Positions 7,279 to 12,751 of a stretch of 12,751 bases of DNA are shown piece after piece. Source of the DNA: a candidate division Zixibacteria bacterium 4484_93. GTDB taxonomy: Bacteria; UBP14; UBA6098; 4484-93. Numbering within the stretch: position 1 is the first letter of the stretch; every line of letters starts with the position of its first letter. The notes under the pieces were generated by a model. It did no database searches. It was not told the origin of the DNA and was given only the letters and a program-made list of their open reading frames with translations. The DNA lies in the NCBI GenBank assembly GCA_002085385.1, contig NATO01000016.1:1-12751 (forward strand), in the 5' to 3' direction. The position numbers and the translations under genes were made by a program.

Positions 7279-8166
7279 CTATCTGAGATAAACCGCTCTG
7301 TTTGTATAGTCTAATATCACACGGTAGCGCCTCATAACCGAGTTTCCGATAACGCCGTATATCGGCTCACCCAGCATAGAGGATAGGTTCGATAGGTCGA
7401 TTGCTGCGAGCTTCACTTCGGGTATTATCCTTCCGCCTATGCTTATCTCCGGTAGATTCACAACCTCGACTTCACCTGCCGTTCCCTCTGCTCCGACTGC
7501 TGTATCTATCTCCGCTTCTTCAAATTTCTCCTTCAGGGCAAATGTGTCGATGAACTCTGTTGATATGGCACTTTCCGATGCTCCTGTGTCGAAGAGGAAC
7601 GGCTTTTTCACACCGTTTATCTCGCAATCGACATATATATGGTTTAGCCTTAGCTCGAATGGAATTGCATCCTCGCTCAGTTTCTCCGGTGGCTCGGAGA
7701 AGATTGCCTCTTTTCCCTTGAAATCGAGTGTGACAAGGTAGGGCGAAAGGATGTCGTATCCTATGATACCGGAGATAGGAAGCTTTGTTGCCTCTGCGAG
7801 ATGTGAGATATCCATAACGATGAACATCTGTGTATCCCTTGCAAGCCTCCCGATAGAGAGGTTGTCGACTGTTGCGAGCTTGAGCTCGTCCATCTTTCCC
7901 TCATCTCCTACACCGCCTGTTACAACGGGGAGCGGCATATCCTGCAGCTTGATGTCGAGGGAGTTTGCTGTTTTTCTCCCGAGCACCGATGCCATAGCAC
8001 CTGTGTCGATGATGAAGTTGAACGGTCCTTTCCCGTTGATATGGACAGGTATCGTGATAAGAAGTGAATCGGTCGTCATCTTAACACGGGCAAGCTCGCC
8101 AGCGCCCACACAGAAAGGTAAGGCGAGAAAGGAAACGATAAGAGAGATTGTAAAGGGGTGTCTCAC
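7279..8166 (-). CDS. Exported retropepsin-like aspartic protease with two tandem lobes
   Basis: The 295-residue product begins with a likely signal peptide (basic start, hydrophobic stretch about 6-20, possible cleavage after Val-Gly-Ala at 22), so it should act in the cell envelope or outside. It contains two retropepsin-like lobes. Lobe 1 has FIIDTGAMAS (Asp54) and later GIIGYDIL (133-140) before YLVTLDF. Lobe 2 has FLFDTGASES (Asp193) and GVIGNSVM (271-278) before YRVILDY. The motif pairs are 138-139 residues apart, which shows an internal duplication. Both lobes keep D-T-G, so the chain could form a complete two-aspartate active site by itself. No other domain, such as PDZ, is seen. The GTG start at 8166 is supported by AAAGGAG eight bases upstream. 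It probably has its own promoter (8380-8407) and a long leader. Substrate is unknown. Confidence 0.88.
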   Translation of the reverse strand: MRHPFTISLIVSFLALPFCVGAGELARVKMTTDSLLITIPVHINGKGPFNFIIDTGAMASVLGRKTANSLDIKLQDMPLPVVTGGVGDEGKMDELKLATVDNLSIGRLARDTQMFIVMDISHLAEATKLPISGIIGYDILSPYLVTLDFKGKEAIFSEPPEKLSEDAIPFELRLNHIYVDCEINGVKKPFLFDTGASESAISTEFIDTFALKEKFEEAEIDTAVGAEGTAGEVEVVNLPEISIGGRIIPEVKLAAIDLSNLSSMLGEPIYGVIGNSVMRRYRVILDYTNRAVYLR

Positions 8167-8373
8167 GAGTTCTTCTCCTTTAAGTAGTCTGAGATTAGGT
8201 TTTTGAGCTTCTTATAATAAACGAATAAACAGATTTTTTCTCTCTGCACTTTATTCAGCAAATATATCAGTCTTAAGCCACCGCCTTTCCCTCGCCCGGG
8301 GAGGGAACATCTTTTCTTTCGGACATCAAGCTCTTGCGGGAATCCCGGCATCCTGTTCCCCATCTCACTTTAT
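8167..8373 (-). promoter_or_regulatory. Long structured leader region upstream of the aspartic protease gene
   Basis: If transcription starts near 8373, the protease message carries about 200 bases of leader. The distal half is GC-rich with inverted repeats: a 7-base pair TTCCCTC/GAGGGAA (8287-8293 with 8301-8307) around GCCCGGG, and a second pair GGGAACA/TGTTCCC (8303-8309 with 8354-8360). The two share bases 8303-8307, so they cannot form together. A small CGGG-AAT-CCCG hairpin (8337-8347) lies between the outer arms. The proximal half (about 8175-8270) is AT-rich. An ATG-started frame of 66 codons (8363-8163) runs through the leader and ends in a GTGA overlap with the protease start, but its codon use is unlike the neighbours. 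No known riboswitch fold was recognised. Confidence 0.4.
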
Positions 8374-8379
8374 TTCATC

Positions 8380-8407
8380 ATTATAACCCCAAAAGCACAC
8401 AAGTCAA
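8380..8407 (-). promoter_or_regulatory. Predicted sigma70-type promoter between rluD and the aspartic protease gene
   Basis: On the minus strand TTGACT (8407-8402) and a perfect TATAAT (8385-8380) are separated by 16 bases. The -35 box overlaps the rluD stop codon (8406-8404). The predicted transcript start is near 8373, which would make the protease gene separately transcribed from the tig-to-rluD run, in addition to any read-through. Confidence 0.6.
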
Positions 8408-9396
8408 CATATTAGAGAATGTTCTATCTGACCTCCCCCCTCTTCTTCGATAAGTTTATCGATGACGGATTTTATATCCTCGGGCAGAGGAGCCTGGAAC
8501 TCGAGCCTTTCCTTTGTTATCGGATGGGAAAAGCTGAGCTTATGTGCGTGGAGTGCCTGTCTTTCGATGAGAGAGAGGAGCATTTTTGCCTTCGCTCTTA
8601 CCTCTGGTATTATCCCTGCGAGGTGTGTTTCCCTGCCGCCGTATACTGGGTCTCCGAAGAGAGGGTGCCCGATATGTGAGAAGTGGACTCGAATCTGGTG
8701 TGTTCTTCCTGTTTTGAGCTTCACCCTCAGCAGGGATAAAAAGCTGAAGCGTGCGACGAGCGTATACTCTGTTTTGGACACTCTTCCATCCGGGACGACA
8801 GCCATCTTCAGGCGGTTGTGAGGGTCGCGACCTATCGGGGCAAATATCTCGCCTTTGTCCGGCACACCTCCCCAGATGATGGCAATATACTCCCGTTTGA
8901 CCTCTCTTCTTCTTATTGCCTCCGCAAGGATAAGATGCGCCTTCGTGTCCTTTGCCATAATCAGAAGCCCTGTTGTCTCCTTGTCGAGTCGGTGGAGAAC
9001 GCCAGGCCTGCCAGAGATTTTCTCATCGGATAGCCGCGTGTGGTATAGCATAGCGTTGACGAGTGTTCCAGTCAGGTTACCAGGGGCAGGATGGACAACC
9101 ATACCAGCAGGCTTGTTCACCACGACAATATAATTGTCCTCGTAGACAATATCGATGGGTATATTCTCTGGCTTGTAGAACTGCTTGACCTCATCCGGCA
9201 GCTCGACTATCACTGTCTCACCACCGTGGAGGATAAAGCCTGGTTTTGTTCCCTTACCCTCGACATATATCCTTTTTTCGCCTATCAGTTTCCTGACCTG
9301 CGAGCGTGACAACCCGACTCCGCTCTCCACGACAAAGATGTCGAGCCTCTTCCGCCCCGTTATATCAGGTGCAACTTTCAGCTGTATCCTTTTCAT
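8404..9396 (-). CDS. rluD: RluA/RluD family 23S rRNA pseudouridine synthase
   Basis: Members of this family convert uridines of 23S rRNA (helix 69 for RluD) to pseudouridine. The 330-residue product has an N-terminal S4 RNA-binding domain (about 15-66; LSRSQVRKLIGEKRIYVEG). The RluA catalytic domain follows, with VVVNKPAGMVVHP (91-103), the catalytic Asp138 in HRLDKETTGLLIMAKDT, KREYIAI (168-174) and the C-terminal LKTGRTHQIRVHFSHIGHPLFGDP. Length and S4 domain fit RluD better than RluA or TruC, but the exact target uridines are inferred. The ATG at 9396 has a modest GGGA upstream and lies 32 bases inside lspA, so coupling is likely. The lspA-rluD pairing is common in bacteria. The stop overlaps the -35 box of the next promoter. 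Confidence 0.94.
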   Translation of the reverse strand: MKRIQLKVAPDITGRKRLDIFVVESGVGLSRSQVRKLIGEKRIYVEGKGTKPGFILHGGETVIVELPDEVKQFYKPENIPIDIVYEDNYIVVVNKPAGMVVHPAPGNLTGTLVNAMLYHTRLSDEKISGRPGVLHRLDKETTGLLIMAKDTKAHLILAEAIRRREVKREYIAIIWGGVPDKGEIFAPIGRDPHNRLKMAVVPDGRVSKTEYTLVARFSFLSLLRVKLKTGRTHQIRVHFSHIGHPLFGDPVYGGRETHLAGIIPEVRAKAKMLLSLIERQALHAHKLSFSHPITKERLEFQAPLPEDIKSVIDKLIEEEGGGQIEHSLIC

Positions 9397-9850
9397 CTTT
9401 CCCGATAATGTTCGACAGCAAAAGTAGTATTACACCAACTGTTATGGCGGAGTCGGCTATGTTGAATGAGGGCCAGCGTAGCTCTCCAATTCCGAAATCG
9501 AGGAAGTCGGTCACATAGCCGAGGATTATCCTGTCGCACAGGTTCCCCAGTGCGCCACCAAGGATAAGCATAAGCGACATATCGACGAGGGAGGAGCCCC
9601 TTTTGTTCTTGATATGGTAGAGAAATATCAGGGCAATCGCAGCGATGGAAACGGCGATGTAGAAATAGCTGCCACCAAGCTGTGTTCCGAAGGCACCACC
9701 TTTGTTCCTCACATTGGATATAGAAAAGAAATCCCCCAGAACCCTCCTGGCGACATTCGGCGGGATAGAGTTTCTAACGAGTGCCTTTGTTATCTGGTCG
9801 AGGATGAGCACAGCGATGGGAACAAGAAAAAGAACCAGTTTTTTTCTCAT
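9365..9850 (-). CDS. lspA: Lipoprotein signal peptidase (signal peptidase II)
   Basis: LspA is an inner-membrane aspartic peptidase that removes the signal peptide of diacylglyceryl-modified prolipoproteins. The 161-residue product shows all family boxes: DQITK (18-22), NKGGAFG (49-55), GGALGNLCDR (98-107, catalytic Asp106), VTDFLDF (113-119) and FNIADS (129-134, catalytic Asp133). Four membrane segments fall at about 4-22, 62-82, 88-108 and 132-150. The ATG at 9850 is chosen because its A is the last base of the clpX stop (TGATG) and it gives the usual short basic start before the first helix; a longer in-frame start adds a hydrophilic extension read from within clpX. There is no strong Shine-Dalgarno sequence, which suggests dependence on coupling to clpX. 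It overlaps rluD by 32 bases. Confidence 0.95.
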   Translation of the reverse strand: MRKKLVLFLVPIAVLILDQITKALVRNSIPPNVARRVLGDFFSISNVRNKGGAFGTQLGGSYFYIAVSIAAIALIFLYHIKNKRGSSLVDMSLMLILGGALGNLCDRIILGYVTDFLDFGIGELRWPSFNIADSAITVGVILLLLSNIIGKDEKDTAESCT

Positions 9851-11091
9851 CAGGCAGTTTTCTTCTCTTCTCTGGTAATGAGAGTAGGTTTCCCCTTCCC
9901 AAGAATGACATCTTTTGTGATGAGACACTTCTCGATGTTCCCGAGTGATGGCAACTCGAACATAACATCCCGCATCCTCATTTCGAGGATGGTTCTCAAG
10001 CCCCTGGCTCCTGTTTTCTTCTCGAGTGTTTGCTCTACTATGGTTTTCAGTGCGTCATCGCTGAATTCGAGTTCTACCCCCTCCATCTCGAATAGCCTCT
10101 TGTACTGTTTGATGAGAGCATTCTTCGGCTCGGTGAGTATATCGAGAAGTGCCGATTTGCCGAGGTCGTCGAGGCCGACACAGACGGGAAACCTACCGAC
10201 AAGCTCGGGTATGAGTCCGTATTTTACGAGGTCGCTCGGCTCGACGAGGTTAAGTATCTCACCTGTGGAGAGGCTATCCACATCCCTTTTCTTGCTCTCG
10301 AACCCGATAGCCTTCTTCGATAGCCTTCTCTTTACAATCTTCTCTATCCCATCGAATGAGCCTCCTGCGATGAACAGGATGTTCTTCGTATCCACCTGGA
10401 CGAAAGCCTGTTCGGGATGCTTCCTGCCTCCCTGTGGTGGGACATTGGAAATCGTTCCCTCGAGGATTTTTAACAGTGCTTGCTGAACACCCTCGCCAGA
10501 GACATCCCTGGTGATTGAGGCAGATTCGGACTTTCTGGTTACCTTGTCGAGCTCGTCGATATAGATAATCCCCACCTCGGTGCGGGAGACATCGTAGTTT
10601 GCCGACTGAAGCAGCCTCACAATCAGGTTCTCCACATCCTCGCCGACATAGCCTGCCTCGGTCAGACTCGTTGCATCTCCTATTGCGAACGGGACAGAGA
10701 GGTATCTTGCGAGTGTCTGTGCGATGAGGGTCTTTCCTGTTCCGGTGGGACCGATGAGCAGAATGTTGCTCTTCTCCAGTTCGACATCATCGGACAGCAC
10801 TGTCGAGCGTATCCTCTTGTAATGGTTATATACAGCGACAGAGACGGTCTTTTTCGCCTCTTCCTGCCCGATGACATACAGGTCGAGGAACTGTTTTATC
10901 TCCTCTGGAGTCGGAAGTCTGCCGTCCGCGAAATGCTCGAGCTTGAGCGCATCCTCCTTGAGCATAGTGTTACATACCCGAACGCAGTGGTCGCAGATAT
11001 AGACTCCGGGACCTGCTATGAGCCTGTCGACCTCCGATGCCCTACGTCCGCAGAAACTGCAACGCTCCTCTGGTTTATTCTCCTGCTTCAC
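9850..11091 (-). CDS. clpX: ATP-dependent Clp protease ATP-binding subunit ClpX
   Basis: ClpX is the AAA+ unfoldase that recognises tagged substrates and threads them into ClpP. With the GTG start the product is 413 residues. It has an N-terminal zinc finger (Cys11, Cys14, Cys33, Cys36), Walker A GPTGTGKT (114-121), pore loop GYVG (147-150), Walker B IIYIDELDKV (175-184), the RKH loop (223-225), the ClpP-docking tripeptide IGF (262-264), the Arg finger region ELVGRFP (Arg300) and sensor 2 GARGLR (361-366). The start is chosen at GTG 11091 because AAGGAGG lies 6 bases upstream; the ATG at 11109 is in frame but has no ribosome-binding site, and the AAGGAGG would fall within its second to fourth codons. 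The gene overlaps clpP by 17 bases and shares a base with lspA. Confidence 0.95.
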   Translation of the reverse strand: MKQENKPEERCSFCGRRASEVDRLIAGPGVYICDHCVRVCNTMLKEDALKLEHFADGRLPTPEEIKQFLDLYVIGQEEAKKTVSVAVYNHYKRIRSTVLSDDVELEKSNILLIGPTGTGKTLIAQTLARYLSVPFAIGDATSLTEAGYVGEDVENLIVRLLQSANYDVSRTEVGIIYIDELDKVTRKSESASITRDVSGEGVQQALLKILEGTISNVPPQGGRKHPEQAFVQVDTKNILFIAGGSFDGIEKIVKRRLSKKAIGFESKKRDVDSLSTGEILNLVEPSDLVKYGLIPELVGRFPVCVGLDDLGKSALLDILTEPKNALIKQYKRLFEMEGVELEFSDDALKTIVEQTLEKKTGARGLRTILEMRMRDVMFELPSLGNIEKCLITKDVILGKGKPTLITREEKKTA

Positions 11092-11677
11092 GACTTGCCT
11101 CCTTGACATAGTAAATCTTGTCTATTAGCCCGTACCTCTTTGCCTCCTCGGGGGACATAAAGTAGTTCCTCTCCGTATCTTTCTCTATATCCTTCGGTGG
11201 GCGTCCCGTGTGCCTCGACAGGATATTGATGAGGTTTCTCTTGAGTGTTCGGAGCTCTTTCGTATGTATCTCGATGTCTGTCACCTGTCCCTGAACGCCA
11301 CCCCAGGGCTGATGTATCATAATTCTTGAGTTGGGAAGAGCTGCCCTTTTTTCAGGTGCTCCGCCTGCTAAAAGGACTGCCGCCATCGAGGATGCCTGAC
11401 CTATGCAGGTCGTCGCGACATCAGGCTTTATAAACTGCATCGTATCGTATATTGCGAGGCCGGATGTCACATATCCACCGGGTGAGTTGATGTAAAGGTG
11501 GATGTCCTTGTTCGGGTCCTCCGCCTCGAGGAACAGCATCTGAGCCATCACGAGGTTAGCCACATTGTCATCGACTGCCGTCCCGACAAAGATTATCCTG
11601 TCCTTCAGGAGGCGGGAATATATGTCGTAAGCTCGCTCGCCTCTCCCTGTCTGCTCAACCACTATCGGTATATACAT
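11075..11677 (-). CDS. clpP: ATP-dependent Clp protease proteolytic subunit ClpP
   Basis: ClpP forms the tetradecameric serine-protease barrel that degrades proteins delivered by ClpX. The 200-residue product begins MYIPIVVEQTGRGERAYDIY with almost no propeptide. The triad is complete: Ser97 in GQASSMAAV, His122 in RIMIHQPWGG and Asp167 in EKDTERNYFMS. INSPGGYVTSGLAIYD (63-78) forms the oxyanion region. ATG 11677 shares its A with the tig stop (TAATG) and has AAGGAGGAGAAATA directly before it. The IGF loop in the adjacent clpX indicates that the two products work as one complex. Confidence 0.97.
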   Translation of the reverse strand: MYIPIVVEQTGRGERAYDIYSRLLKDRIIFVGTAVDDNVANLVMAQMLFLEAEDPNKDIHLYINSPGGYVTSGLAIYDTMQFIKPDVATTCIGQASSMAAVLLAGGAPEKRAALPNSRIMIHQPWGGVQGQVTDIEIHTKELRTLKRNLINILSRHTGRPPKDIEKDTERNYFMSPEEAKRYGLIDKIYYVKEASREAGE

Positions 11678-12751
11678 TATTTCTCCTCCTTGGGCTTTTC
11701 TTCTGTTATCTCCTCGACATTGCTGTTTTCGATTACAAAATTCAGTGCCTCCTCGAGTTTGACATCCTCCTCTATCCGCTCTAATTCCCCTGTCTTAGAG
11801 AGTTCGGCGAATAGTTTGTTCGGCTCGATTTTGTAAGATTTTGCCAGCTGATTGACCCTCTCCTCTACCCTGTCCTCCGGTGGCTCGATTTTCTCCTTCT
11901 CGGCGATTCTGGCAAGCAGTATGTCCCCCTTGAGACGAGATGCGATATGTTCCTTCGACTGTTCCTGGAAGAGTTCCTTCTGCTCCTCTTTTATGTATCC
12001 GCTTTTCACCATAGTTTCGGCTCTTTTCTCCGCCTCCGCCTCGATAAGCGATGGGGGAAGCTCGAACGGGTTAGCTTCGATGAGTGCTGCCACCGCATCC
12101 TCACGAAGCCGACGAGCAGAACTTTCCTCTTTCTCCTTCTGTATCGACTCCCTTATCTTTTCTTTTAACTCCTTGATGGTTTTGTAGTTGCCGATGGTTG
12201 CGGCAAACTCATCGTTCGCTTTCGGAAGAACCTTTCTCTTTATCTCTTTCACCGTTATCTCGGCTTGTTCAGTTTTACCCTTTTTCTCGCCCTGGAGCTC
12301 CTCGGGGAAATGAACCTCGAGCTTTCGTGTTTCTCCTGGATGGGCGCCCAGGAGTCCACCGAATGTATCGAGAAGCTTCTCTGTCATAACGAGATTGTAT
12401 TCGGTCGGCTTCTTCTCACCCTCGACTGTGTAGTCGATGAGCAGGTAGTCCCCCTTCTCGACAGTCTCCTTCGGGACAAATTCTGCCTGCTGTTCCTGAA
12501 GCGAGTTAAGAGCAGCTTCTATCTCCTCACCGGATACAGAGGGCACCACTCGCTTGAGATTGAACCCTGTGTATTTCTTCAGTTCGACCTTCGGGATGAC
12601 CTCTACTTCCAGTGTGCATATCGTCTCACTCTCCTCTTCCCGTGTGTCGGTGAGTTTTGCCTGCCCAATAATTTTTAACTCCTCTCTCTCGGATATATCC
12701 TTGGCAGACTCCTCTAATATGGATTCTGTGACCTCGGACTTCACATCCTCG
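11677..12751 (-). CDS. tig: Trigger factor, N-terminus outside window
   Basis: Trigger factor is the ribosome-bound chaperone that receives nascent chains. The frame is open to the window edge; the GTG at 12744 is internal. Roughly the first 60 residues, including the ribosome-docking loop, are outside. Visible parts are the end of the ribosome-binding domain with EVIPKVELKKYTGF (about 48-61 of the visible protein), the FKBP-like PPIase region (about 97-170: EKGDYLLIDYTVEGE, HPGETRKLEVHFPEEL, TVKEIKRKVLP) and a long helical, highly charged C-terminal chaperone region (about 175-340) ending in a Glu/Lys-rich tail. The PPIase segment lacks the usual G-Q-x-x-x-I-P-G-F stretch and reads EKLLDTFGGLLGA, so prolyl isomerase activity may be weak or absent. 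Its stop overlaps the clpP start. The tig-clpP-clpX order strongly supports the call. Confidence 0.93.
   Translation of the reverse strand, partial: EDVKSEVTESILEESAKDISEREELKIIGQAKLTDTREEESETICTLEVEVIPKVELKKYTGFNLKRVVPSVSGEEIEAALNSLQEQQAEFVPKETVEKGDYLLIDYTVEGEKKPTEYNLVMTEKLLDTFGGLLGAHPGETRKLEVHFPEELQGEKKGKTEQAEITVKEIKRKVLPKANDEFAATIGNYKTIKELKEKIRESIQKEKEESSARRLREDAVAALIEANPFELPPSLIEAEAEKRAETMVKSGYIKEEQKELFQEQSKEHIASRLKGDILLARIAEKEKIEPPEDRVEERVNQLAKSYKIEPNKLFAELSKTGELERIEEDVKLEEALNFVIENSNVEEITEEKPKEEK

Noticed and set aside
7277..7292. Short inverted repeat (TATCTGAGATA) at the junction of the EF-G-like gene and the protease gene as a bidirectional terminator
   Set aside because: The stem has at most 4-5 A/T-rich pairs with a tiny loop and no U-tract on either strand.
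7751..8206. Plus-strand open frame of 151 codons opposite the aspartic protease gene
   Set aside because: It is the shadow of the DTG protease frame; the product is Ser/Pro/Ile-rich without recognisable domains.
8205..8225. Second, AT-rich -10-like box (TATTAT) close to the protease gene
   Set aside because: No matching -35 box at a suitable distance, while the 8380-8407 pair is much better.
8287..8320. Plus-strand terminator: 7-pair GC stem followed by a T-rich stretch
   Set aside because: No plus-strand gene reads into this position; the T-rich run is interrupted and the stem is better explained as part of the minus-strand leader or a repeat.
8270..8373. Small structured RNA gene (SRP RNA, 6S or known riboswitch) in the gap after rluD
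   Set aside because: The conserved loops and core sequences of those families were not found by eye; only simple stems are visible.
9614..10486. Plus-strand open frame of 290 codons opposite clpX and lspA
   Set aside because: It lies antisense to two genes with full catalytic motifs; the Ser/Leu-rich, low-complexity translation resembles no family and has no ribosome-binding site.
1..12751. CRISPR arrays, insertion sequences, tRNA or rRNA genes, prophage or defence genes
   Set aside because: No regularly spaced direct repeats, transposase or integrase motifs, or tRNA-like cloverleaf segments were seen; nearly all bases belong to housekeeping genes.

Overview
The window is a compact, housekeeping-type bacterial chromosome segment. 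It holds twelve protein genes, two of them cut by the window edges, with no RNA genes, mobile elements or CRISPR. Codon use favours AGG for Arg and ATA for Ile alongside GTC, CTC and GAG, and base composition looks balanced. Gene content (PTS enzyme I, PlsX/FabH, Ddl, trigger factor, ClpP/ClpX, LspA) says free-living bacterium making peptidoglycan and lipoproteins. I cannot name the phylum; the mixed gene order would suit an uncultured or deep-branching lineage.

Layout from left to right. Bases 1-1156 (+) hold the C-terminal two thirds of PTS enzyme I. Bases 1159-5067 (-) hold a tightly packed run yceD-rpmF-plsX-fabH-ddl-ssb. It couples a large-subunit ribosomal protein, entry into phospholipid and fatty-acid synthesis, the D-Ala-D-Ala ligase and single-strand DNA-binding protein. 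Bases 5068-5196 are a divergent promoter region with two back-to-back sigma70-like promoters. Bases 5197-7278 (+) encode an EF-G-2 type translational GTPase, most likely starting at TTG. Bases 7279-8166 (-) encode an exported, internally duplicated retropepsin-like aspartic protease, convergent with the EF-G-like gene with no base between the stops. Bases 8167-8403 are a gap with a well-formed promoter and a long, structured leader for the protease. Bases 8404-12751 (-) hold the run tig-clpP-clpX-lspA-rluD, with tig cut by the window end.

Genes in the two minus-strand runs overlap or nearly touch at every junction (TGATG, TAATG, or 11-32 base overlaps), so translational coupling is likely throughout. 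The tig-clpP-clpX set is the classical nascent-chain folding and degradation cluster. lspA-rluD is a common pair. yceD-rpmF-plsX-fabH is a widely conserved order, but here it continues into ddl and ssb instead of fabD-fabG-acpP.

I did not find a clearly new multi-gene system. The observations most worth a second look are the structured leader with mutually exclusive stems in front of the duplicated aspartic protease, the back-to-back promoters with an inverted repeat between the -35 boxes, the fatty-acid/cell-wall/SSB operon fusion, and several start codons that simple ORF calling would misplace.
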